NCBI GenBank assembly: GCA_013821985.1
Contig: PNJQ01000034.1
Location: 1-39,389 of the forward strand
Length of the DNA stretch: 39,389 bases
Reading direction: 5' to 3'
Source: Opitutus sp.
GTDB taxonomy: Bacteria; Verrucomicrobiota; Verrucomicrobiia; Opitutales; Opitutaceae
Position 1 is the first letter of the stretch. Each line of letters starts with the position of its first letter. Shown here piece by piece: positions 9,840 to 16,964 of this stretch. Position numbers and translations under genes: made by a program. The notes below the pieces were generated by a model, which was not told where the DNA came from, searched no databases, and was given only the letters and a program-made list of their open reading frames with translations.

Positions 9840-11170
9840 CACGGGACGGAACGAAGAGGAAAGGAAATGCGGAGGCGGAAGCAGGCGCCTCCGGCTGGGA
9901 GACCCTCGTGCGCCAATTCCGCGCCGAGATGCAACGCGAGCTGGCGGCAAATCGCGAGACCGATTCCGGCTCCGTCGGCCTTGGAGCTGAAAGTCGGCTC
10001 GAAAAGTCGGGTGGCGACCGCCGCCGACAGGCCGGGACCGTTGTCCTCGATGCGGAAAATCCACGCGGAGGCGTCCTCGTCAGCCCGCAGCGCGACGCGG
10101 CCGGTGTTGGCGGGCGCGGCCTCGACGGCATTGCGGGCGAGATTGCGGAGAATGGCGCCGGCGAGGGCGGCGGTGCGGTGGTCGAGCGGTCGCAGGGCGG
10201 CCGGCTCCAAATCGAGGGTGACACCGCGCGCGGCGGCGAGTTCGGCGACGTCGCGCGCCACGAGGTCGAGCAGTTCGCGCGGCGAAACTTCGTAGGCGAG
10301 GCCGGATTTTTCCTCGCGCAGGAGGGTGACGACATCGTCGACCATCTGCCGGATGCGGCGGGCGGCGGCGCTGGCCTCGCGGAGGGTTGCGGCGCTTTCG
10401 GCGGCCGGCGCGCGCTCGAGGGTGGCGAGGCCGGCCACGGGATTGCGGAGCCCGTGCACGAGGTGCGCGGCGAGCGCGCCGAGGGCGGAGGTTTTGGCGG
10501 CGAAGGCGAGTTCGCGATTCGCGTGGAGGAGGTCTTCGGTGCGCGCGCGGAGCGTCGCCTCGGCACGGGCGAGCTGCCGGAACATCAGGTTGAGCACGAG
10601 TGCGAGCGTGGCTCCGGTGACCAGCCAGACGATCAGCGCCTGCTGGGCGAGGCGCCGGTCGAGCGCGGCGAACTCGCGCCGGACGGCGGCGCCGTCGATC
10701 CAGAAGCGGACCGCACCGGTCACGTCCGGCGAATCCGGCTCGTGGAGCGGCACCGTGATCTCGAGAGGTTTCTCGTCGCCGGCGAGCAGCCGGGCGAGCG
10801 GCTCGCGCCGTCGCAGTTGCGCCCAGTCCTCCACCGACGGTGCGGCGATGCCGAGCGCGGCGCCGACACCGGAGGTCGCTTGGCCGTCGGGCGTGAAGGT
10901 TTCGACCGCGATGACGTTCGGCAGGCGCGTGGCGGCGAGGGTGAGCAGCGCAAATTCGCGGTCGGACGCGGCCAGGCCCAGTGAACCGACGCGCTCCTGC
11001 TCGAGCGCGCGTTGCCAAACCGTGATCGCGTGGAGCGTGGCGGCCTCGCGTGCGAGGGTTTGCGCGCGCAGGCTTGCGCGTTGTCCGGCCGCGAGCAGCG
11101 CGAGCGCGACGGCGAGGCCGGCAAGCGAGGCGCCGAGAAGCCACGCGCGTGTCGGGCGGAGCAGGCTCAT
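9839..11170 (-). CDS. Membrane sensor histidine kinase
   Basis: Two-component sensor of 443 residues. TM1 spans about residues 8-28 and TM2 about 176-198, enclosing a periplasmic sensor region of about 145 residues with no recognised fold. A short coiled linker leads to the H-box AHLVHGLRNPVAGL (phosphoacceptor His near residue 239). The ATPase core shows the N-box NLARNAVEA, the G1 box IEDNGPGL and the G2 box GAGIGLAICRQLA. The start ATG overlaps the stop of the upstream outer-membrane protein by ATGA, and its own stop overlaps the propeller gene. The likely partner is the sigma-54-type regulator at 12964-14391, the only response regulator in the window. The signal sensed is unknown. Confidence 0.92.
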   Translation of the reverse strand: MSLLRPTRAWLLGASLAGLAVALALLAAGQRASLRAQTLAREAATLHAITVWQRALEQERVGSLGLAASDREFALLTLAATRLPNVIAVETFTPDGQATSGVGAALGIAAPSVEDWAQLRRREPLARLLAGDEKPLEITVPLHEPDSPDVTGAVRFWIDGAAVRREFAALDRRLAQQALIVWLVTGATLALVLNLMFRQLARAEATLRARTEDLLHANRELAFAAKTSALGALAAHLVHGLRNPVAGLATLERAPAAESAATLREASAAARRIRQMVDDVVTLLREEKSGLAYEVSPRELLDLVARDVAELAAARGVTLDLEPAALRPLDHRTAALAGAILRNLARNAVEAAPANTGRVALRADEDASAWIFRIEDNGPGLSAAVATRLFEPTFSSKADGAGIGLAICRQLALHLGAELAHEGLPAGGACFRLRISFPLRSVP

Positions 11171-12309
11171 GGCGCGGCGCCCAAGCTGTCCCAGCTCACC
11201 CGCACACCCGCGTAGACGGTGTGAACCGTGAAACGGGAGCGATCGTCGTTGGAGCGGGATTGCTCGCGCTCGAGGTGAAGGAATCCGGCGAGGCGCTCGG
11301 TGAACCGGTGGGTGATTTCCCAGGAAAGCCGAAGCTCGTTCTTGCGGCGGATGGCGGGATTGATGCCGACGCCGATGAACTGAACGGGGAAGCGGTAGCG
11401 GTTGGCCTCGGCGAGAAATTCGTTTTCCCACGGCGCGGTTTTCCAGCTGAGGCCGGCGCGGGCCGTGTCGCGGTCGTAATCGAAATAACCGGTGCCGTTG
11501 TCGCGGCTCCACTGGCGCCCGAGCGCGGCGGAAAAGCGGAGATTCTTCGCCGTGTCGAAAATCTGGAGCCACTGGAGCAGGCCTTCGGTCTGGCGGGTTT
11601 CCAGCTGGGTGCCGGGCAGTGGGCGGCCCGCGACCGTGACTTGCGGGCGCGAGTCGTGATCGCGCAGGCGCCGGGTGACAACGGCGCTCAGTTCGGACCC
11701 GTGACCCCAGGCGCGACCGAAGGCGAAGGAACCTTCGGTGTCACGGTAGCCGTCGAGGTCGTCGCGATAGGTGTCGCGGCGAGCGAGAACTTTCGCCTCG
11801 AACCAGAAAGGGGCGAGCGTCCAGCGCGCGCTCGGGCCGGTCGCGAAGCCGGTGACGCGAAGCTGCGCCGTGGATAGCTCGGTCTCCGTCACGGAAACAT
11901 CGAGCACCTGATCCAGGTGGTAGGCTTGGAGGAACCAGACGGCCTTGAGGGCGGTGCTCGGTTGCCAGCGGGCTTCGCCGGCGAAGATGGCGGTGCGTTC
12001 GCGGTCGGTGATTTCGCCGGAGAGGTAGCGGTTCTCCAGCAGGTTGAGGTAGGCGTAGCCATCGAAGGCGCCGGCCGGAACGCGCAGCGTCATCACGTCG
12101 ATTTCGGCGCGCAGGAGCGGACTGCGCTCGGGTCGCGTGGGACTCAGCAGGAGGTTGTCGCGATACCCGCCGGCGAGACTGGCGTCGATCGTGGTGCTCC
12201 AGGTGGGCAGCTCGGGCAACTCAGGCCACTCGGATGGCGGGTTGGCCGCGAGGGTGGTGGTGCTGGCGGCGAGGACCCAGCAGGTGAGGCGGAACGGGAG
12301 GGGGCGCAT
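11167..12309 (-). CDS. Predicted outer-membrane beta-barrel protein
   Basis: Exported protein of 380 residues, family not recognised. The signal peptide is about residues 1-21 (MRPLPFRLTCWVLAASTTTLA, then ANPP). The rest is built of alternating short strands rich in Trp, Tyr and Arg, for example GYAYLNLLENRYLSG, WTLAPFWFEAKVLARRD and RFTVHTVYAGVRVSW, as expected for a transmembrane barrel of 14 or more strands. The barrel-closing strand seems to end at VRVSW; seven more residues (DSLGAAP) follow, created by the ATGA overlap with the kinase gene. First gene of the operon with the kinase and propeller protein; its start lies 59 bases from the upstream terminator. A porin, sensor or assembly role cannot be told apart. 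Confidence 0.72.
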   Translation of the reverse strand: MRPLPFRLTCWVLAASTTTLAANPPSEWPELPELPTWSTTIDASLAGGYRDNLLLSPTRPERSPLLRAEIDVMTLRVPAGAFDGYAYLNLLENRYLSGEITDRERTAIFAGEARWQPSTALKAVWFLQAYHLDQVLDVSVTETELSTAQLRVTGFATGPSARWTLAPFWFEAKVLARRDTYRDDLDGYRDTEGSFAFGRAWGHGSELSAVVTRRLRDHDSRPQVTVAGRPLPGTQLETRQTEGLLQWLQIFDTAKNLRFSAALGRQWSRDNGTGYFDYDRDTARAGLSWKTAPWENEFLAEANRYRFPVQFIGVGINPAIRRKNELRLSWEITHRFTERLAGFLHLEREQSRSNDDRSRFTVHTVYAGVRVSWDSLGAAP

Positions 12310-12367
12310 GGGTGCGTCTCGAAGAGACGATGGCGAGCGAGGGCGCGCTACGTGGGTCAGTGAAATA

Positions 12368-12400
12368 CAAAAAGACACCCCTCCGCAAGCGGGGGTGTCT
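12368..12400 (-). terminator. Rho-independent terminator after the small secreted helical protein
   Basis: Read on the minus strand, AGACACCCC pairs with GGGGTGTCT around a 10-base loop and is followed by TTTTTG. It lies 26 bases past the stop of the 12426-12815 gene and separates it from the outer-membrane protein, kinase and propeller operon, which must therefore have its own promoter between about 12310 and 12367. Confidence 0.88.
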
Positions 12401-12425
12401 GCGTTGAATAAAGGAGCAGGGGAGA

Positions 12426-12815
12426 TCAGCCACCCGGAGGCGGCGTGGGGCGTGCCTGGTCGCGACGGGCCTTGATGGCATCGCGGATGGCCTTGGCGAG
12501 GTCGCGCTGGGCCGCGTGGGTCTCGCGCATGAGCTGCTGGAGCTGGCTGCGGATGGCATCGCGCTGCTCGGGGGTGGCGTTCTTGAGTTGCTCGAGGAGC
12601 GTCTTGCGCTGGTCGAGAATGGTTTGGATCGCGGCACGGTTGGAATCGACGATGGCTTTCAGGGTGGCGCCCATGGCCGGATCCATGCGGGGCGCAGTCG
12701 GCTGCGAACCGGTGGCCGGGGGCGTGCTGACCGTTCCACCGACCATTTGTGCGCTCAGCGAGGTGGCGGCGAAGCCGAGAGTCGCGAGGGTGACGAGAGT
12801 GCGGAGTAGTTTCAT
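12426..12815 (-). CDS. Small secreted helical protein
   Basis: Protein of 129 residues, family not recognised. The signal peptide is about residues 1-23 (MKLLRTLVTLATLGFAATSLSAQ). A short Pro/Thr linker leads to a charged, heptad-like helix (about residues 50-120, ILDQRKTLLEQLKNATPEQR and on) and a PTPPPGG tail. The general look recalls periplasmic Spy/CpxP-type or Heavy-metal-sensor-type helical proteins, but the LTxxQ motif is not present, so no family is claimed. A sigma-54 promoter match lies just upstream, leaving a leader of only about four bases before the ATG, and two dyad sites lie further up. It is the best candidate direct target of the adjacent regulator. It is monocistronic with its own terminator. 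Confidence 0.75.
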   Translation of the reverse strand: MKLLRTLVTLATLGFAATSLSAQMVGGTVSTPPATGSQPTAPRMDPAMGATLKAIVDSNRAAIQTILDQRKTLLEQLKNATPEQRDAIRSQLQQLMRETHAAQRDLAKAIRDAIKARRDQARPTPPPGG

Positions 12816-12829
12816 GGTGCCGGTGGGAT

Positions 12830-12846
12830 AGCGAGTGTGGTGCCAA
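12830..12846 (-). promoter_or_regulatory. Sigma-54 (RpoN) promoter match
   Basis: Minus strand reads TTGGCACCACACTCGCT. Against the RpoN consensus TTGGCACG-N4-TTGCW it keeps the -24 GG and -12 GC with exactly 10 bases between them and differs only at the G after GGCAC and one T. The predicted start of transcription is about 12819-12820, four to five bases before the ATG at 12815, so the transcript would be nearly leaderless. The adjacent gene encodes a sigma-54 activator, which supports it. Confidence 0.65.
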
Positions 12847-12921
12847 CGGACGAGGATGTCCGCGTAAGTCGCTGGCCGGGCGCGGCGAATATTTTTTCGG
12901 CGGAGGAACGGCGCATTGCGA

Positions 12922-12939
12922 CTGGGAAATGGTTCCCAG
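12922..12939. promoter_or_regulatory. Dyad site 1, candidate enhancer for the sigma-54 activator
   Basis: CTGGGAAATGGTTCCCAG is an 18-base dyad with 7-bp arms. Its centre is about 110 bp upstream of the predicted sigma-54 start site, a usual distance for enhancer sites of NtrC-type activators. It lies in the noncoding gap right after the activator gene. Confidence 0.55.
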
Positions 12940-12953
12940 CCGCAGAGCTGCCG

Positions 12954-12971
12954 TTGGGAAGATTTACCCAG
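12954..12971. promoter_or_regulatory. Dyad site 2, candidate enhancer for the sigma-54 activator
   Basis: TTGGGAAGATTTACCCAG is an imperfect 18-base dyad that matches site 1 at 13 of 18 positions when read on the minus strand. Its centre is 32 bp from that of site 1, about three helical turns, so both would face the same side of the DNA. It spans the stop codon of the regulator gene. Confidence 0.5.
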
Positions 12972-14391
12972 CCGCCGAATCAATGCCATCGCCACCGTTC
13001 TGGCCTTTGAGGCGATAGCGCAAGGAATCGCGTGAAACGCCGAGGAGGCGCGCGGCGGCCGAGACGTTGCCGCCGGCTTGGTCGAGCGCCCGGCGGATGA
13101 GGAGGTCGATGGCCTGCTCGAGCGAAAAGCCCTCGGCGGGGAAATTGAAATGCTCGTTCAACCAACCGGCGCCGGCGGGTCCACCGGCGGACTCGAGCGC
13201 ACGGAAAGTGAGGCCGTCGTCGGGGTGAAAAACGAGCGCGCGCTCGATCTCGTGCGCGAGTTCGCGGACATTGCCGGGCCACCGGTGCGCGCGCAACCGC
13301 GCGGCGCCCGCGGGAGGAATCTCGGGCGCGGTGCGTCCGTATTTCGCGGCGATGCGCGCGGCGAGTTCCTGGGCGAGCGGCACGATGTCGTCGCCGCGGT
13401 CGCGGAGCGGCGGGAGTTTGACGCGGAAGAGATCGAGGCGTTGCAGCAGATCGGCGCGGAAAGCGCCGGCGCGGACCCGTTCGCGGAGATCGGCGTTGCT
13501 CGCGGCGACGATGCGCACGTCGACGGGGCGCGTGCGGTTCGAGCCAACGCGGCGGATGACGCGGTCCTCGATCGCGGTGAGAAGTTTCGCCTGTGTTGGC
13601 AGCGCGAGGCTGGGGATTTCGTCGAGGAAGAGCGTGCCGCCCTCGGCGGCTTCCATCAGGCCGATGCGTGTCGCCGCGGCGTCGGTGAATGCGCCGCGCT
13701 CGTGGCCGAAGAGTTCCGACTCGGCGAGCGCCTCGGGCAACGCTGAGCAGTTGATCTCGATCAACGGGCCTTTCGCGCGCGGACCCCGGTGGTGCAGCCA
13801 GCGGGCGATCGTGGTCTTGCCGGTGCCGGTTTCGCCTTCGATGAGCACCGGCGGCGGCGTCTCCATGCTCTGCGTGTCGGCGGCGAGAATGCGCTGGAAT
13901 TGCAGCTCGATGCCGCGGAGGCTGTCGCCGAAATGCAGCTCACCGGACGCGGGGCGGGAGCCGCGGTCGCCGGCGGAGGAGGCGCGAAACTCGTCGGCGC
14001 GCGCGCGCCGTTTTTCGCGCCAGGCGCGCGCGAGGCGCAGCGGGAGTTCGTCGGCATCGAAGGGTTTCGAAAGATAGTCGGACGCGCCGAGTTTCAACGC
14101 CTCGACCGCACCGGCGATGCCGCCTTCGGCCGTCATCACGACGACGACGGTGCCGTCGGCGAGCGGGCCGCCGGGACGGAGTAGATCGGGGCCGCGGCCG
14201 TCGGGCAGGTTGACGTCGAGGAGCGCGAGGTCGAACGCCTCGGCGCGCGCGAGGCGCTCGGCGTCTCGCACGGTGGCGGCGCTGGCGACCGTGGCGCCTT
14301 GGGACTTGAGCACCGCGGCGAGACGGCGGGAGAGGAGGGGTTCGTCCTCGAGCAGCAGCACTTGGAGACCGTTGAGCGCGGCATTCACGGT
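12964..14391 (-). CDS. Sigma-54-dependent response regulator (NtrC family)
   Basis: Transcription activator of 475 residues. An N-terminal receiver domain (about 8-120) has acidic residues 14-15, phosphoacceptor Asp near 58 (ALLDVNLPDG) and the conserved Lys in SKPF. The AAA+ domain follows with Walker A GETGTGKT (about 185-192), Walker B GGTLFLDEI (about 250-258) and RWPGNVREL near 370. The sigma-54-contacting loop reads GAFTDA instead of GAFTGA. A Fis-type helix-turn-helix ends the protein (GGNVSAAARLLGVSRDSLRYRL). The GTG at 14391 is chosen because it starts seven residues before the receiver fold; a TTG at 14430 is possible. A TATAAA box lies upstream at 14499-14504 on the minus strand. 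Its likely kinase partner is encoded two genes downstream. Confidence 0.93.
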   Translation of the reverse strand, partial: TVNAALNGLQVLLLEDEPLLSRRLAAVLKSQGATVASAATVRDAERLARAEAFDLALLDVNLPDGRGPDLLRPGGPLADGTVVVVMTAEGGIAGAVEALKLGASDYLSKPFDADELPLRLARAWREKRRARADEFRASSAGDRGSRPASGELHFGDSLRGIELQFQRILAADTQSMETPPPVLIEGETGTGKTTIARWLHHRGPRAKGPLIEINCSALPEALAESELFGHERGAFTDAAATRIGLMEAAEGGTLFLDEIPSLALPTQAKLLTAIEDRVIRRVGSNRTRPVDVRIVAASNADLRERVRAGAFRADLLQRLDLFRVKLPPLRDRGDDIVPLAQELAARIAAKYGRTAPEIPPAGAARLRAHRWPGNVRELAHEIERALVFHPDDGLTFRALESAGGPAGAGWLNEHFNFPAEGFSLEQAIDLLIRRALDQAGGNVSAAARLLGVSRDSLRYRLKGQNGGDGIDSAAG

Positions 14392-14534
14392 CGGGTTTGA
14401 AGCACGCCGCGTTCGACGCGGCGACAGCAAATCAGCGGGCGACGCGGGCGAGCGTTCCGGGTTCTTGAAAGGGTGTCAGCGTCGCGGCGGGCCGCGCGTT
14501 TATACCGTAATACGATATGAACGTTCTTGGGACG

Positions 14535-14936
14535 TCAGCGGGAGGCGCGGTAGGCGGCGATCACGGGGTAGTCGGCGGCGGCGAGGTCGTAGCGCGTGAG
14601 GTCGTCGAGTTTCACCCACGCGATCGCCACGTGCTCATGCGGATGCGGCTCAAGGGAACCGGTCTCGATCGCGCATACGAACGGAATCATCTCGATCACG
14701 ACGCGCCCGTAGTCGTGCACGAACGGCGGCAGCGCGCGCGTGAGGCGGATCGCGCAGCCGAGTTCCTCGCGGATTTCGCGCACGATCGCATCCGCGGCGG
14801 CCTCGCCCGGCTCGACCTTGCCGCCCGCGAATTCCCATTTCAGCGGCAGAAGTTTGTGCGGCGGCCGCTGCGCGAGCAAGACGAGTCCGTCGCGTTCGAT
14901 GACGGCGCAGACCACGGGAACGGGGGGCGAGGACAC
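14535..14936 (-). CDS. Nudix hydrolase, MutT-like
   Basis: Nucleotide pyrophosphohydrolase of 133 residues. The complete Nudix box is present: GGKVEPGE, then REIREELGC, matching GX5EX7REUXEEXGU. The segment VVCAVIERDGLVLLAQRPPHK followed by WEFAGGKVEPGE is typical of the MutT/CTP pyrophosphohydrolase branch that clears 8-oxo-dGTP or related nucleotides. The GTG at 14936 is chosen because it sits just before the first beta strand and gives the normal family length; the open frame further upstream has no family sequence. It is divergent from the small membrane-protein gene at 15056. The exact substrate cannot be read from sequence. Confidence 0.88.
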   Translation of the reverse strand: MSSPPVPVVCAVIERDGLVLLAQRPPHKLLPLKWEFAGGKVEPGEAAADAIVREIREELGCAIRLTRALPPFVHDYGRVVIEMIPFVCAIETGSLEPHPHEHVAIAWVKLDDLTRYDLAAADYPVIAAYRASR

Positions 14937-15055
14937 AGCCCGAGAAAAGTCGAAATGGCGGACGGCACAACGCCGGACGCAACCTGCAATCAAACTTCCG
15001 CTTTGTAGCCGCCGGACGAATTCCGCGCTTGGCTGCGCTTCGATCCGCCCCCTAC

Positions 15056-15283
15056 ATGGACGCGATGTCGGACAAGGAACCGGTGATTGAGCTGGAGCCG
15101 AGGAATCCATTCTCCTGGAGAGTGGTCGTGGCCTTCCTCGCGGCCTGGCTGGTGGTGCTGGCGCTGGCCTGGGTGTTGAAAAACAGCCTGCTCCGCCTGC
15201 TGCTGCCGCTTATCGGGACACTGTTCGTCGTCTATTTGGGAGTCTGCACTCTGCTGCTCCTGCGTCATCGCAACCGCCGTTAA
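15056..15283 (+). CDS. Small two-helix membrane protein
   Basis: Protein of 75 residues, family not recognised. After a charged N-terminus (MDAMSDKEPVIELEPRNPF) there are two hydrophobic helices (about VVVAFLAAWLVVLALAWVL and LLLPLIGTLFVVYLGVCTLL) and a basic end RHRNRR. An ATG at 15065 is an alternative start. It ends 9 bases before the SPFH protein gene, so the two are probably co-transcribed, and it may be a membrane partner of the SPFH protein. The position and codon pattern support a real gene. Confidence 0.65.
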   Translation: MDAMSDKEPVIELEPRNPFSWRVVVAFLAAWLVVLALAWVLKNSLLRLLLPLIGTLFVVYLGVCTLLLLRHRNRR

Positions 15284-15292
15284 TTCGCCCCT

Positions 15293-16456
15293 ATGAAGCA
15301 AATCATCTCCCTCGTGGCCGCCGGGATCATTGTCATCGTCGTGCTCCTCGCGAGCGTGTTCATCGTCGATATCGTCACCGTCGAGGGCAACGAAATCGGC
15401 GTGAAGGAAACGTGGGACGGCGGCGTCGAGGCCCAGCCGCTCCAGCCGAAGACTTACGTGCTGTTCCCGGGATTCACCCAGAAGGTTTTCATCTACGACA
15501 TGTCCTCGCAGGTCTTCGTGATGAACGACCAGGCGAATGAAACCTTCGGCGAAGGACGCCGGCGCGACAGCTACCTCGTGCAATCTTCCGAAGGCCAGGA
15601 CATGCGCATCTCGCTCAACATCCGGTGGCGTCGCGATCCGGCTTTCGTGGTGGAGATGCACAAAACCGTGCGTGGCAACGTGGAGGAAAAAGTCCTGCGT
15701 CCCGAACTGATGCGCGTGGTGAAGGACAAAGCCACGACCCGCACGGCGCTCGACGCCTACTCCGGCGAAGGGCTCGTGAAGTTGCAGAGCGACATCTCCA
15801 CCGCGCTGATGGCGTCCGATGCGGAACTCCGCAAACGCGGCGTCATTGTCGAAAATTTTGTCATCGAGCACATCGGCCTCGACCCGGCCTACGTCGAACA
15901 GATCAAGGCTCGTCAGGTTGCCGTGCAGGAACGTCTCCGCGCCATCGAGGAGACCCGCGCGGCCGAAGCCAAGGCTGACCGGGCGAAGGCCGAGGCGCAG
16001 GCGGCATTTGAGAAGGCGGTGGTCGATGCGAAGCGCGACAAGGAAGTCGGCATTCTCATGGCGCAGAAGCAGGCCGAACAGCAGGTGCTTGATGCCACCG
16101 CTGCGGCCAAGCGCGTCGAACTCGCGGCCGAAGCCGACAAGAATCGCAACGTGCTCGCCGCGCAAGGTGAGCAGGAGGCGGCATTGTTGCGCGCCCAGGC
16201 GATTCAAGCGCTCGGCAAGGCCGAGGCTGAAGCGACGCGACTGAAGCTGAGCGCCTATTCCGCCGAAGGCTCCGAGGCGTTCGTGCGCATCGAGGTGGCG
16301 AAGTCGATGAGCGATGCCTTCAAAAATATTTCCGGCTATCTGCCGCAGGACATGACGGTGAATCTGCTGAGCGATTCGTTCCTGCGCGCGGTGGAATCCG
16401 TGGTCGGCGGCAAGGTCGCTCCGCCGGTCCCTGCCAATCAAACGCCGAACCGCTGA
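15293..16456 (+). CDS. SPFH/Band 7 (prohibitin-like) membrane protein
   Basis: Protein of 387 residues expected to form large membrane-attached ring assemblies like prohibitin, HflK/HflC or flotillin, which scaffold membrane domains or control proteases. One N-terminal transmembrane helix covers about residues 5-27 (AAGIIVIVVLLASVFIVDIV). The Band 7 domain spans about 28-210 with the prohibitin-like segment GVIVENFVIEHIGLDPAYVEQI. A long Ala/Glu/Lys-rich coiled coil (about 210-320) leads to a short C-terminal region. It follows a small membrane protein by 9 bases. There is no neighbouring hflK, NfeD or protease gene, so which SPFH subgroup it belongs to is open. Confidence 0.88.
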   Translation: MKQIISLVAAGIIVIVVLLASVFIVDIVTVEGNEIGVKETWDGGVEAQPLQPKTYVLFPGFTQKVFIYDMSSQVFVMNDQANETFGEGRRRDSYLVQSSEGQDMRISLNIRWRRDPAFVVEMHKTVRGNVEEKVLRPELMRVVKDKATTRTALDAYSGEGLVKLQSDISTALMASDAELRKRGVIVENFVIEHIGLDPAYVEQIKARQVAVQERLRAIEETRAAEAKADRAKAEAQAAFEKAVVDAKRDKEVGILMAQKQAEQQVLDATAAAKRVELAAEADKNRNVLAAQGEQEAALLRAQAIQALGKAEAEATRLKLSAYSAEGSEAFVRIEVAKSMSDAFKNISGYLPQDMTVNLLSDSFLRAVESVVGGKVAPPVPANQTPNR

Positions 16457-16522
16457 TCCGGGGCGCGCGCCTGATTGCCCGTTCGTTCTCCGGCTCGTCT
16501 TTCGCCGCGGCGGGGGCGAATA

Positions 16523-16538
16523 TTGCACGGGCGTGCAA
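16523..16538. promoter_or_regulatory. Perfect 6-bp dyad upstream of a small membrane protein
   Basis: TTGCACGGGCGTGCAA has perfect 6-bp arms and a 4-base centre. It lies between the SPFH gene and the 16572 gene and is followed by CTTTTCC, so it could be an operator or a weak terminator. Confidence 0.35.
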
Positions 16539-16571
16539 CTTTTCCGACCGGCGCGGTGTTCTTTCAGCACC

Positions 16572-16850
16572 ATGAAAACTTTCCTCAAGATCCTCCTCGT
16601 CGCGGCTCTTCTGCTCGTGGCGATCAAACTCGGCCCGGTGATCTTCGTCGGCGCGTTGATCGGACTCTTCGCCGCCGCGGTGCTCGGAGTCGTCGGTCTC
16701 TCGCTCCTCGTGGCGCTGCTCGCCGTGCTCCTGGCTTTTGCCCTCGCGCTCGCGCCGATCTGGATTCCCGTTCTGGCTATCATCGGCCTCGTGAGCCTCT
16801 TCAAGCGCAGCAACGGCAACGGCACGATGCCCCCGCCGGTCGCCGCCTGA
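16572..16850 (+). CDS. Small hydrophobic membrane protein
   Basis: Protein of 92 residues that is almost entirely hydrophobic from residue 4 to 75: three membrane-spanning segments rich in Leu, Ala and Val, then a short polar tail (FKRSNGNGTMPPPVAA). The family is not recognised. It resembles the small membrane proteins that often sit beside SPFH or phage-shock genes, but this is only a likeness. The ATG at 16572 is chosen over an upstream in-frame start at 16533 because it starts with the MKTF signal-anchor pattern. A strong terminator follows 36 bases after its stop. Confidence 0.68.
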   Translation: MKTFLKILLVAALLLVAIKLGPVIFVGALIGLFAAAVLGVVGLSLLVALLAVLLAFALALAPIWIPVLAIIGLVSLFKRSNGNGTMPPPVAA

Positions 16851-16885
16851 GAATTTTCTGCAAGCAAACAGGGGTAAAGCAAATG

Positions 16886-16920
16886 AAGCGGCGGTCCGGG
16901 TGGACCGCCGCTTTTCTTTG
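16886..16920 (+). terminator. Rho-independent terminator
   Basis: A 12-bp perfect stem AAGCGGCGGTCC/GGACCGCCGCTT with a GGGT loop is followed by TTCTTTG. It ends the SPFH and small membrane protein region. Confidence 0.88.
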
Positions 16921-16964
16921 TCCGGTTTCTTGATTCCCCGCATGCAGCCTGCCTGACTGCGCGC

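Noticed and set aside
12426-12815. Calling the small helical protein a Spy/CpxP homologue
   Set aside because: Helical and exported, but the LTxxQ motifs are absent, so only the architecture is reported.
14990-16882. 630-codon open frame on the minus strand
   Set aside because: Runs antisense through the SPFH gene and two small genes; His/Arg-rich with no domain.
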